A stretch of DNA of 64,000 nucleotides from Planctomycetota bacterium. GTDB taxonomy: Bacteria; Planctomycetota; UBA8742; UBA2392. The position numbers and the translations under genes are program-made. The notes under the pieces were generated by a model, which saw only the letters and a list, made by a program, of their open reading frames with translations, searched no databases and was not told the origin of the DNA. The DNA lies in assembly GCA_027493625.1 (NCBI GenBank), contig JAOSKM010000002.1, positions 558,001 to 622,000 on the forward strand, in the 5' to 3' direction. Below are positions 41,730 through 51,402 of this stretch, one piece after another (positions within the stretch are counted from its first letter, which is position 1; each line of letters begins with the position of its first letter).

Positions 41730-42590
41730 TGCTTCCTCTCTCTCCAGGCATGGCACAAGCGGCCTTCGAGTTACTTGAGCTACTCAACCGAGAGCCGCTA
41801 ACCGTTGGGGAGTTGATCAATTCGTTTCGACGCCTGTCTGGCCTACCAACTCCGCAAGTACTAAGCTTGGCTCAAGAGCTTGATTGGATTCAATTCAACG
41901 AACACGGGGTGGCCGTAGGGACCTCACGGGGAAAGGCTTTAACACAATGTCCGCACTATCCTGAAAAAACTTCGTCAGGTACTTCTTGACTATGTCGATT
42001 CGGTTCGACCGCCATGGCTTCAAAATGCGCTTTCGGGCAGAGCGCGGGTAATGTCCTATGTGGGCACTCAAGTTGGGCAGGTGTTTGTAGAAGCTGAGGT
42101 GGTGCAAGGAACAAGTGACTCTGTCGTGGCCTTCTGGGATGCATTAGCCGCACGAGCCAGAGGCCAGAAAGATAGCCGTCTGACAGAAATTGGGCGGCGG
42201 GGAGAGCGGTTGTCGTTGGCTTATGAGCTCGCGCGCACTGGCCACCCTCCCAAATGGGTATCGTTGGAAAGCAATAGAGATGGCTTCGACATTCTTTCAA
42301 TCGTCGACTCGGGTGACTCACGAATGCTGTCTATTGAGGTCAAGACGTCAACGCGCACAACCGGTGCTGAGATATTTCTAACCAGCAATGAGTGGATCCA
42401 CGCACTTGATGCCGCTAACCACTGCTTCCATGTGTGGCTACTCCTGGGCACAACTAAGCCCACCCTCGCGATTCTCGAAGTCGCCGACATCATCAACCAT
42501 GTTCCGCGAAATGCTGGAGCTGGCGCGTGGAACAGCATGAGTTTGCCCTTGGACGGGTTTTCGGAAAAGTTCGCCGAGTTTTCACCATAA
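41729..42590 (+). CDS. Winged-helix protein with DUF3883 PD-(D/E)XK nuclease domain (one homopolymer frame break)
   Basis: About 286 residues if one A is removed from an A6 run (41964-41969), joining ...CPHYPEK to LRQVLLDYVDSVRPPW. The N-terminal 70 residues look like a winged helix (AAFELLELLNREPLTVGELI). The C-terminal DUF3883 domain shows RRGERLSLAYELARTGHPPK, DGFDILSI and SIEVKTSTRTTGAEIFLTSN, that is the GxD...ExK nuclease core. The start shares one base with the helicase stop (TGATG), so the two are coupled. It is the likely effector nuclease of the operon. Confidence 0.7.
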
Positions 42591-42799
42591 GGCCGCGGGG
42601 ATTTTACGAGATGACGCTTCAATGAAGCTGCATCTCGGACGATCTCCTAGCTCGACCTTCGAAAGGCGTGGCGAATTCGACGCTGGAGCGTTCTCGACGC
42701 CAAAGAGTTTGCCCACCATCGAGCCAAGCCGGCCCAAACACCGCCGTAACTCACATTAGAACAATGACTTGCGCTGACAGCGTGAATGGCGGAGGCCTG

Positions 42800-42828
42800 T
42801 TGACTGCTGGGTCAGATTATTGTATCTT
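42800..42828 (+). promoter_or_regulatory. Sigma70-type promoter of the TetR gene
   Basis: TTGACT (42800-42805), a 17-nt spacer, TATCTT (42823-42828). The predicted start lies about 35-40 nt before the TetR ATG. The rest of the 283-bp gap after the DUF3883 gene shows nothing else I can name. Confidence 0.55.
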
Positions 42829-42838
42829 GCGTAGGCTT

Positions 42839-42854
42839 TTGAATTTTGGTTCAA
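42839..42854. promoter_or_regulatory. Candidate TetR operator (TTGAA-N6-TTCAA)
   Basis: TTGAATTTTGGTTCAA is an interrupted palindrome with 5-bp arms, located just downstream of the predicted -10. TetR-family regulators commonly repress their own promoter from such a site. Confidence 0.45.
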
Positions 42855-42873
42855 GTTTCAAGCTTGGTGCCCT

Positions 42874-43494
42874 ATGCAGGCGGCTGAACGACGACAGAAG
42901 AAAACTGAGCTCAAGCGCGAGGCTATCTTGCGCTCCGCGGCCGCTGCTTTCCGCCGCAAGGGCTACCACGGCACCAGCATGGAGGACATCAGCGACGCAC
43001 TGCTGATGACCAAGGGCAGCCTCTACTACTACTTCAAAGACAAAGAAGAGATCCTCTTCGCCTGCCACGACTTCAGCCTCGACCGCGTGCTCGAACGCAC
43101 CCGCGAAGTGCTCGATGAACAGAAGGGCGCGCCGGCCGCGGAGAAGCTGTCGGCGCTGATCGACGCCCTGGTGCACGTGATGATCGACGACCTGCAGGGC
43201 AGCGCGCTGGCGCTGGACTTCACGGCCCTGCGCGACGAGCCTTTGGCGCAGATCATCGCCAAGCGCGACCAGTTCGAGCGCTCCATGCGCGCGGTGATCA
43301 ACGAGGGCGTCAAGGGCGGCGAGTTCCGCAACGTGGACAGCAAGCTGGCCAGCTTCGCGATTCTCGGCGCGATCAACTGGATCAGCAAGTGGTATCGCCC
43401 GGACGGCGCCTTCAAGGCGGCCGACATCGGGCGCATGTACAGCGACCTGTTTGTGAAGGGCCTCAGCAAGGGCCAATTGCCGACCAACCGCTAG
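42874..43494 (+). CDS. TetR/AcrR family transcriptional regulator
   Basis: 206 residues. The N-terminal DNA-binding domain is canonical: REAILRSAAAAFRRKGYHGT, then SMEDISDALLMTKGSLYYYF with KDKEEILF. The C-terminal ligand domain (HVMIDDLQGSALALDFTALR) resembles TetR regulators of acyl-CoA and aromatic catabolism. It lies 103 bp upstream of the diiron oxygenase gene in the same direction and is its likely repressor. GC content returns to the high level of the main genome here. Confidence 0.9.
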   Translation: MQAAERRQKKTELKREAILRSAAAAFRRKGYHGTSMEDISDALLMTKGSLYYYFKDKEEILFACHDFSLDRVLERTREVLDEQKGAPAAEKLSALIDALVHVMIDDLQGSALALDFTALRDEPLAQIIAKRDQFERSMRAVINEGVKGGEFRNVDSKLASFAILGAINWISKWYRPDGAFKAADIGRMYSDLFVKGLSKGQLPTNR

Positions 43495-43497
43495 CTT

Positions 43498-43582
43498 GAG
43501 GTTTCAGGTGTCAGGTTTCAGGTGTCAGAGAATGCACCGAATCGGTCCCTGAAACCTGAAACCTGAAACCTGTAACCTGCTC
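43498..43582. repeat. Inverted-repeat element of CAGGTTTCAGGTGTC words
   Basis: TTTCAGGTGTCAGGTTTCAGG is mirrored by CCTGAAACCTGAAACCTGAA. It fills the gap between the TetR and oxygenase genes, begins four bases after the stop, and is a relative of the element at 2832-2960. Its hairpin would separate or attenuate the downstream gene. Confidence 0.7.
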
Positions 43583-43597
43583 CGGAGGAGCTCTGCC

Positions 43598-44797
43598 ATG
43601 CAAGTACGCAAGACGATCAATACCTGGGACGACTGGACCGACTACTTCGAGGAATGGCGCAAGGACATCGGCGTCGAAATCCCCGAGGCCACCAGCTTCT
43701 TCATGACGCCGCTATATGACGACAAGCCCAGCAGCGAAGTCGAATTCGGCGACTTCAAGGGCCAGCACAAGTGGGAGCGCATCAGCCAGGTCCCCAACCA
43801 GACCATGCGCGACGCCCTGCTGCAGCTGGTGTTCGTGCAGGGCGACACCGAGTTCGCCAGCACCGAACAGCAGCGCCGCCTGCTCGAGAACGTCCCGCAC
43901 GACTACGACCGCTACGCGGCCGTGCGCATCATGCTGGAGGAAATGCGCCACGGCATGCAGATGGCGAACATCCTGGTCAACCACTTCGGTTCAAGCGGCA
44001 AGCTGGAAGCCCGCAAGCTGCTGGAGCGCCGGGCATCGGGCGCCTTCCCCGAAGAGAAGAACCCGCGTCTGCTGGGCGCTTTCAACGAGGCCGTGGACAA
44101 CTGGATCGACTTCTACACCTACACCTGCTTCGTGGACCGCGACGGCAAGTACCAGCTGACCATGCTGGCGCCTTGCGGCTTCGCGCCCCTGGCCCGCAGC
44201 GCCGGCCCGATGCTTAAAGAGGAAGCGTTCCACCTGGGTTCCGGCAACGACGGCCTGGGCCGCATCATCAAGGCCGGCAAGGTTCCGACGCCGCTGCTGC
44301 AGAAGTGGTTCAACAAGTGGATCAGCGTGGCCACCGACCTGTTCGGCAAGGACGAGTCGAGCACGGCCGAGTGGGCCTACGTGTGGGGTTTCAAGAGCCG
44401 CTTCGACGAAGACAAGCAGCGCGAGGCGGGCAACATGGACTTCAACCGCAAAGAGCTGAACCACCACAACCGCGACCTGTACCACGCCGAGGTGACGGAC
44501 ATCGTGAACCGCCTCAACAACTTCGTGGCGGAAGGCCAGCCCAAGCTGTACGTGCCGGACATCAAGTTCCACCGCGCGATCGGCCGCTGGGCCAACCAGC
44601 CCTACAGCGTGACCGGCGAGCTTCTGAGTGACGCGGATTACGCGAAGCACCTTCAGGAGGTGCTGCCGACGGAGCAAGACCTCGCGGCCGTGGCGGACAT
44701 CTTCAAGGACCCGGAGTGGATCCAGGAGAAGAAGATCCCGAACGACCCGTGGGCGTACCAGAAGGCCACCCACGCCGGCGCCAAGCACACGGCGTAA
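43598..44797 (+). CDS. PaaA/BoxB-like ferritin-fold diiron oxygenase
   Basis: 399 residues. Two diiron ligand motifs of the ferritin-like type are visible: RIMLEEMRHGMQMANILV (ExxH) and MLKEEAFHLGSGNDGLGRII (ExxH). The overall plan follows the phenylacetyl-CoA epoxidase subunit PaaA and benzoyl-CoA epoxidase BoxB, which use O2 to epoxidise the CoA-activated ring. BoxB proteins are usually about 470 residues, so this is a shorter relative. No reductase or thioesterase partner is adjacent, so the substrate is uncertain. GGAGGAG lies 9 nt before the ATG, and an intrinsic terminator follows. Confidence 0.8.
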   Translation: MQVRKTINTWDDWTDYFEEWRKDIGVEIPEATSFFMTPLYDDKPSSEVEFGDFKGQHKWERISQVPNQTMRDALLQLVFVQGDTEFASTEQQRRLLENVPHDYDRYAAVRIMLEEMRHGMQMANILVNHFGSSGKLEARKLLERRASGAFPEEKNPRLLGAFNEAVDNWIDFYTYTCFVDRDGKYQLTMLAPCGFAPLARSAGPMLKEEAFHLGSGNDGLGRIIKAGKVPTPLLQKWFNKWISVATDLFGKDESSTAEWAYVWGFKSRFDEDKQREAGNMDFNRKELNHHNRDLYHAEVTDIVNRLNNFVAEGQPKLYVPDIKFHRAIGRWANQPYSVTGELLSDADYAKHLQEVLPTEQDLAAVADIFKDPEWIQEKKIPNDPWAYQKATHAGAKHTA

Positions 44798-44812
44798 GCG
44801 CAGCGACAACCC

Positions 44813-44842
44813 AAACGGGGACGGAGAAATCCGTCCCCGTTT
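44813..44842 (+). terminator. Intrinsic terminator after the oxygenase gene
   Basis: A perfect 13-bp stem, AAACGGGGACGGA / TCCGTCCCCGTTT, with a GAAA tetraloop, followed by TTCTGTT. It begins 16 bp after the stop codon and also reads as a hairpin on the other strand. Confidence 0.8.
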
Positions 44843-44888
44843 TCTGTTGGACGGGGTTGCCGGCTCAAAGCGTTAGGCTGCCGTGACC

Positions 44889-45362
44889 ATGGACGACGCA
44901 CGCATAACCGGGATCAAGGCTTGGGCGGGGCTCGCCGGCTGGGTGCTGCTTGCCTTTGCGGCCTCGGCTGCCGGCGCGTTCTTTTCGCCCGGCGACTGGT
45001 ACGCCTCACTGAACAAGCCCTCGTTCAACCCGCCCGGCTGGGTGTTCGGCCCGGTGTGGACCGCGCTCTACGCCATGATGGGCGTCAGTGCCTGGCTGGT
45101 GTGGCGGCGCGGCAACGCGCGTCGGCCGCTGGCGCTGTGGCTGCTGCAGCTCGCGCTGAACGCCGCGTGGACGCCGTTCTTCTTCGGCCTGCATCGCATG
45201 GACATCGCGCTGGTGATCATCATCGCCATGTGGCTGGCGATCCTGGCCACGTTGCTTGCGTTCCGGCGTCATTCGCGAACAGCCGCCCTGCTGCTGGTTC
45301 CGTACCTGCTGTGGGTCGGTTTCGCCACGGTGCTGAACGCCGCGTTATGGCGCCTGAACTGA
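44889..45362 (+). CDS. tspO: TspO/MBR family membrane protein
   Basis: 157 residues with five TM helices. The family signature WYASLNKPSFNPPGWVFGPVWTALY is intact (Trp, Pro and the cholesterol/porphyrin-site residues), followed by LNAAWTPFFFGLHRMDIALV. TspO proteins bind porphyrins and affect tetrapyrrole and oxygen-linked signalling; in bacteria the exact reaction is debated. ATG 44889 is preferred over the GTG six bases upstream. It lies after a terminator and before the exporter operon. Confidence 0.93.
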   Translation: MDDARITGIKAWAGLAGWVLLAFAASAAGAFFSPGDWYASLNKPSFNPPGWVFGPVWTALYAMMGVSAWLVWRRGNARRPLALWLLQLALNAAWTPFFFGLHRMDIALVIIIAMWLAILATLLAFRRHSRTAALLLVPYLLWVGFATVLNAALWRLN

Positions 45363-45412
45363 CGGCGGGAATATCAGGACCAGCAGGTCTGTTTAGTCCC
45401 GGAGGGGGTAGC

Positions 45413-46573
45413 ATGAGACGATGGCGCGGGATTGCGGTCGGGTTGCTGCTGCTGGCGGGCGGCGTGGCGGCCGCCTGGGTGCTGGTGTTCAAGCCGGTGC
45501 CCGTGATCATGCACGAAGCAGCCGCCGGTGACGTGACCGAACACATACCCGGCACCGGCGCGATCGAATGTCCGCGCGTCGTGCAGCCGGGCTTTGAAGT
45601 CACCGGCCGCATCACCAGCCTGCTGGTGGACCAGGGCGATCGCGTGAAATCGGGCGACGAAATCGCGCGCATCGACGACGAGGTTTACCGGGCCGAGGAA
45701 GCGGCGGCCGTGGAAGCCGCCGAACTCGCCCGCGTCTCGCTGGATCGCCTGCGGGCGGACATCAAGCGCGCCGAGGCCCAGCGCGAGGGCGCCGACGCCC
45801 ACGCGAAGCGGCAGGAAGAAGCCTTCAAGAGCAACACCATCTCGCGCGACCTGCTGGACCAGGCCATCGAACGCGCCCGGGTGGCAGAGGCCGAGCTGGA
45901 GCGTGCCAAGGCCGCACTCGCGGAGGGCGACAGCCGCCTCGCGGCCGAGCAGCGCGCCCTGGAGGTCGCCCGCGCCAGGCTGCAGCGCACGGTGCTGAGA
46001 AGCCCCATCGACGGCATCGTGCTGGCGCGGCTGGCGGAGCCCGGCGACGTCGCCGTGCCGGGCGGCGCGGTGCTGCGCATCGGCGACACGGCCGGCGTGT
46101 GGGCCAGCGTGTGGGTCGATGAGACGTTCCTGCCCAAGCTGAAGCCGGGCCAGGCCGCCACGGTGGAGTTGCGCTCAACGCCCGGCGGCAGCCTGCAGGG
46201 CCGCGTGCTGCGGGTCGGCCGCGAGGTGGACCGCGAAACCCGCGAGCTGCTGGTGGACATCGAGCTGACCAGCCCGCCGGAGCAGCTGGCGGTGGGCCAG
46301 CGCGCCGACGCCCGCATCCACGGGGCATCCGTCAGCGGCGTCACGCGCGTGCCCGCTGAGTTCCTGGTGTTCCGCAGCGACGGCGCGTTCGCCTGGGTGG
46401 ACGAGGGCGGCAAGGCCGCGCTGCGTGAAGTCACGCCCGGCATCAGGGGCCGCGAGTGGATCGAGATCACCGGCGGGCTGGCAGCGGGCGACAAGGTGCT
46501 GCGCCCGACGCCCGGCGCCCGTGCCGAGTTGCGTGACGGCGCGCGGGTGGCGGCGCAGGAGCCCGCGCCATGA
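45413..46573 (+). CDS. HlyD-family periplasmic adaptor of an ABC exporter
   Basis: 386 residues. One N-terminal TM/signal (RGIAVGLLLLAGGVAAAWVL), a lipoyl-like half (VTGRITSLLVDQGDRVKSGD), a helical hairpin (EAAELARVSLDRLRADIKRA ... ALEVARARLQRTVL), the second lipoyl half (SPIDGIVLARLAEPGDV), and a beta-barrel domain. GGAGGGGG precedes the ATG. The stop overlaps the permease start (ATGA). Together with the next two genes it forms a DevBCA/MacAB-like tripartite exporter that would dock to an outer-membrane channel. Confidence 0.9.
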   Translation: MRRWRGIAVGLLLLAGGVAAAWVLVFKPVPVIMHEAAAGDVTEHIPGTGAIECPRVVQPGFEVTGRITSLLVDQGDRVKSGDEIARIDDEVYRAEEAAAVEAAELARVSLDRLRADIKRAEAQREGADAHAKRQEEAFKSNTISRDLLDQAIERARVAEAELERAKAALAEGDSRLAAEQRALEVARARLQRTVLRSPIDGIVLARLAEPGDVAVPGGAVLRIGDTAGVWASVWVDETFLPKLKPGQAATVELRSTPGGSLQGRVLRVGREVDRETRELLVDIELTSPPEQLAVGQRADARIHGASVSGVTRVPAEFLVFRSDGAFAWVDEGGKAALREVTPGIRGREWIEITGGLAAGDKVLRPTPGARAELRDGARVAAQEPAP

Positions 46574-47780
46574 TGGATCTGGCTGTGCGCGACATCCGCA
46601 ACGACCTGTCGCGCTTTCTGCTGACCGCGGCGGGCCTGGGCATGCTGATGTCGGTGGTGCTGGCCATGACCGGCATCTACAACGGCATGGTTGTAGACGC
46701 AACGGTTCTGCCCGACACCTACGGCGGCGACCTGTGGGTGGTGCAGAAGGGGACCCAGGGGCCGTTCGCCGAGTCGTCGCGCGTGCCGGCCCTTCTGGCC
46801 GACCGCATCCGCGCCGTGCCGGGGGTTGAGCGCACGCGCAGCTACATGACGCTGAACGTGCAGCACGAGCTGGGAGACGGCGAGACCCTGCGCTTCATGC
46901 TGGCGGGGCTGTCCTGGCCCGATGACCTCGGCAATTCGCTGCCCCTGGCGCAAGGCCGCGCGCTGCGACAGCCTCACTACGAGCTGGTGGCGGACCGCGC
47001 GCTGGGCCTGCCCGTAGGTACCAGCCTGCGGCTGGGGCGCGACGACTACACCATCGTGGGCATCACCAGCGGCATGGTCAGCAGCAGCGGCGACCCGCTG
47101 GTGTTCGCCAGTGTAAGCGACGCCTTGCGCATCCAGAACGATCTCGCCAGCGAGGCCCTGCGCCTCGAGCGCGAGTCGCGCGTCTCCCGCGTGCGCCGCA
47201 GCGAGTACGGCCGCGACCCCGCCAACCTGGCCCGCGCGGGCTCGGCGGCGCCGTTGCCCGTCACTTCGCCGCCCCCGGTGACGGCGATCCTGGTCGATGT
47301 CGCGGCGGGCGGCGACGTCGAGGCCGTGAAGGCATCGCTGCTGGGGTGGCCGGACATCAGCGTGTACACCATCGACGAGCAGCGCGAGCTGCTGGTGCGC
47401 GGCGTGATCGACCGCGCGCGCCGGCAGATCGGGCTGTTCCGCGCGCTGCTGGTGCTGATCTCGGCGATCGTGATGGGGCTGATCGTCTACACCATGACGC
47501 TCGACAAGATGCTGTCGCTGTCGCTGCTGAAGCTGCTGGGCGCAAAGCAGCGGGTGATCCTGCGGCTGATCCTGGAAGAGTCGCTGCTGCTGGGCATCAG
47601 CGCCTACCTGGTCGCGCTGCTGATCGGCGAGCTGGCCTTCGACCTGTTCCCGCGCCGCGTGCTGGTGCAGGACCTGGATCGCCTGGCGCTGCTGGGCGTG
47701 ATCCTGGGGCTGTCGGTCGCCGCCGGCATGGTCGGCCTGCGCAAGGCGCTGGCGGCCAATCCCAACGAGGTGCTGGCGTC

Positions 47781-47784
<4 letters not shown>
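46570..47784 (+). CDS. FtsX/MacB-type ABC transporter permease
   Basis: 404 residues with the four-TM FtsX plan: TM1 near residues 14-33 (FLLTAAGLGMLMSVVLAMTG), a large periplasmic domain, then three C-terminal TM helices (LLVLISAIVMGLIVYTMTL, LLLGISAYLVALLIGELAF, LALLGVILGLSVAAGMVGL). It is coupled by 4-bp ATGA overlaps to both neighbours. Such permeases pull substrate from the outer leaflet of the inner membrane or transmit force rather than carry solute across. Substrate unknown. Confidence 0.9.
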
Positions 47785-48488
<704 letters not shown>

Positions 48489-48489
48489 T

Positions 48490-50035
48490 TCAGGGCGCGG
48501 CGAACGGTTGCACTCCGGCCTCGGCACAGGACTTGCGCATGAATTCCAGGTGCTCGGATGCGATGTCCGGCTGGTTGAGCGTTTGCAGCAGCTCCATGCC
48601 TTGCTTCCACCACTGGCGCGCGGCTTCGGCATCGCCCCGCTCCAGCAGGAACAGCCCGTAGTCGCAGCGGGTTTCCGCAAGGCCCAGCGGGTTGCGGGCC
48701 TGCTCATGAAGCGCCAGCGCGCGCTGGAAGAAGTCGTCGGCTTGCGCGGCATCGCCCTGGACTGGCACAGGGCGGCGAGGTGCCAGCACGCCGTGCCCTG
48801 GTTGCGCGCGTTTCCGGTGTCGACGTGAACGGCTAGGGCCTGCCGCAGCAGCGCATCGGCCTGGTCGGTGTCGCCGGCGTCACGTGCCAGCAGCGCGAGG
48901 TTCTCGGTGGCGATTGCCTCATACCCGCGGTTGCCCACCTCCCGCGATGCGGCGATGGCCGCCAGGTAGTCGGCACGCGCGTGTTCCGTCTGGCCTGTTT
49001 GGACGAGCAGGTTGGCGCGGTTGCCGATCACGATCGCGGCGCTGCGCTGGTTGCCGACTTCACGATGAATCTCGAGGGCTTGCTGGTATGCAGCCAGGGC
49101 TTCCGCCTCGTTGCCGCTGCGCTGCAGGGAAAGCGCGAAGTTGCCGAGCGTGATGCCCTCGAAGCGCCGGTTTCCGCGCGCCGATGAAGCTCAAGCGCTT
49201 CCCGATAGTACTGGTGCGCAAGCCGGGACTCGCCGCTGTCATCCAGCAGGCCGGCGAGGCTGCCTAGGGTTATGCCCTGTCCCCGCAGGTCGCCGCTCTC
49301 GCGCTGGATCGCCAGCGCGTCGCGCAGCAAGGCTTCACCGCGATCGGGCTGTCCGGCGCGCGCGACAGCCATGCCCAGGCTCGAGCTCGCGGACGCGATG
49401 CCCGCCCGGTCGCCAGCGGCCTGGAACATTTCCAACGCCTGCTCGTAGTCCGCGATCGCCGGCTGGCGTTGCCCCTGCATGATCCGCAGGTTGGCCCTGA
49501 CCCCGAGCAGGAATGCGGTGGCAACGTCGCGGGGCGCCTGTTGCAGGGCTTCCAGGGCCGACTCAATCAGCTCCAGCGCCCGCGCGGGCTTCCCGCAGGC
49601 GTCGCAGGCCACGGCCGCGCGTCGCAGGGCGGCAGCCTTGGCGGCGCCTGCAAGTTCTGCGGACAACTCGTGCCAGTGGGAAGCCGCAGCCTGCGGACGG
49701 AAGGCCGCATCGGCGTGCTCGGCGGCGCGGCGCAGGTAAAGCAGGCGCGCCCGCAACATGGCCGGGGAGGGCGATTCCACGCCTTCGCACGCCAGTCGCG
49801 CGTGGGCGGCGAGGTCGGAGGCGACGGCATCTATCGGGTGCGGCTGAGGCTTCGGCGCGTGGAAGTCTTCCAGGGGCGCAAGCTCGGGTGCCGGGCCGCC
49901 GAACACCAGCTCGATCAACTGCACCGCAAGCTCGTGCAGCTTCGCGCGATCACTGGGAAGCTGCAATCCGTAGGCCGCCTCGCGGATCATCGCGTGGCGG
50001 AACAGGTAGGCGGTCTCGGCGGTGGGCTCAGGCAC
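48490..50035 (-). CDS. TPR protein with AAA-tail-like N-terminus, paralogue A (two frame breaks)
   Basis: About 515 residues after repair. The start, AETAYLFRHAMIREAAYGLQ, looks like the end of the ATPase module in large AAA/cyclase or kinase proteins, and is followed by about eight TPR units (for example ANLRIMQGQRQPAIADYEQALE and ANLLVQTGQTEHARADYLAA). No P-loop is present. The frame breaks lie at a short run near 49171-49175 (restoring GNRRFEGITLGNFALSLQRS) and at a GG pair, 48759-48760 (restoring CQSQGDAAQADDFFQRAL). It is convergent with the ABC gene and 60 bp downstream of paralogue B. Confidence 0.7.
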
Positions 50036-50094
50036 GGCGGCATTCTAGAGACGCGGCCTCAGATCAACCTTCGAAAAAGGGATACGCCGGAGTT

Positions 50095-51402
50095 CTACTC
50101 CAGCGGGGGTACGCCGGCCTTGGCGCACCACTCACGCATCTGGGTGACCTGGCTCTGCAGGAGTGTCTTGTCGCCCAGCGCCTGCAGGATGGCGGCGCCT
50201 TGTTGCCATGTTTCGCGGGCTTCCGCATGGCGGGACTCCTCCAGTTGCAGCAGTGCCAGGGCGAGCAGGTGTACTGCCTCGAAGCGACGGTTGCCCACCT
50301 CGCGATGGATCGCGAGCGCCTGCAGGAACGTCTGTTCGGCCAGGTCGTGGCGCCCGGAGACAGCGTACAGGGTGGCCAGGTTCCCGCGCGAGACGCCCTC
50401 GCTGCGCCGGTTGCCGACCTCGCGGTGAATCGCCATCGCCTGCCGGTACAGTTCCTCGGCCTTGTCCATCTGGCCTGACTGGCGGCAAACGACCGCGAGA
50501 TTGCCCAGCACGATGCCTTCAAAGCGCCGGTCGCCGGTCCTGCGCGTAACGGCCAGGGCCTGTTCGAAATACTGCTCGGCCTGCGCCAGGCGCCTGGCTT
50601 CCTGGTGGATGATGCCGATAGCGCTCAGGTTCGGGCCTTCTTCGCGCTCGCTGCCGATCTCGCGATGAATCGCCAGTGCTTCGTGGATCAGCTTCTCGCC
50701 GGTCTCCGCCCTGCCTGTCTGGCGATGGAGTTCCGACAGGTTGCGGATAATGATCCCCTCGCCGTGCCGGTTGGCGGACTCGCGCGCGCCCTCCAGCGCC
50801 AGCATCCCCGTCTGCTCGGCATGCTCGCGTCGCCCGGTTTCCGAGTACACGATCGCCAGGTTCGTCAGCACCGTGCTTTCGATGCGACGGTGACCGGCCT
50901 GGCGGGCCAGCATCAGCGCCTCGTCGAACAACTCCTCGGCCGCCTTCGGACGCCCCGTGTTGAAGCACAGCGCGCCGGCCTTTCTCAACGCCTCCGCCCG
51001 CGCGGCGCCCTGGAGCAGATCCGACAGTTCGCGCCATTTCGAGATTGCTTCCGTTACCTGGAACTGCTTCTCCGCGTACTCGGCTGCGCGGCGCACGTAC
51101 AGAAGGTGAAGCACCGGCGTGACGGAGAACCGGTCAGCAGGCACAGAACCGGTCCTGCCCGTCAGCGCCTGGCGGGCGTGGTCGCTCAGTTCGGATGCCA
51201 CGACATCTGTCGGGCACCATTCGTAACGGGGCGGATTGACTGCATCCAGCGGCGGCGGCTCCGGCGCACGCCCGCCGAAGGCTGCCTCAATCAGGTTGAA
51301 TGCCAGCTCGTGCAGCTTCGCGCGGTCGCTGGGCAGCTGCAATCCGTACGCCGCCTCGCGCAGCATGGCGTGACGGAACAGGTAGGCGGTCTCCGCGTTC
51401 AT
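50095..51402 (-). CDS. TPR protein with AAA-tail-like N-terminus, paralogue B
   Basis: 435 residues, intact. The start ATG 51402 overlaps the stop of paralogue C as ATGA and yields NAETAYLFRHAMLREAAYGL, the same opening as its neighbours; in-frame starts further upstream would run into paralogue C. The TPR units keep the repeat AIHREVGNRRSEGVSRGNLA and variants, each about 40 residues, typical of the TPR_12 group. No enzymatic domain. The tandem paralogues probably scaffold different partners or one larger complex. Confidence 0.8.
   Translation of the reverse strand: MNAETAYLFRHAMLREAAYGLQLPSDRAKLHELAFNLIEAAFGGRAPEPPPLDAVNPPRYEWCPTDVVASELSDHARQALTGRTGSVPADRFSVTPVLHLLYVRRAAEYAEKQFQVTEAISKWRELSDLLQGAARAEALRKAGALCFNTGRPKAAEELFDEALMLARQAGHRRIESTVLTNLAIVYSETGRREHAEQTGMLALEGARESANRHGEGIIIRNLSELHRQTGRAETGEKLIHEALAIHREIGSEREEGPNLSAIGIIHQEARRLAQAEQYFEQALAVTRRTGDRRFEGIVLGNLAVVCRQSGQMDKAEELYRQAMAIHREVGNRRSEGVSRGNLATLYAVSGRHDLAEQTFLQALAIHREVGNRRFEAVHLLALALLQLEESRHAEARETWQQGAAILQALGDKTLLQSQVTQMREWCAKAGVPPLE

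Noticed and set aside
37161..42590. DISARM or BREX assignment
   Set aside because: The defining genes (DUF1998 drmB, PLD drmC; brxC, pglZ) are absent.
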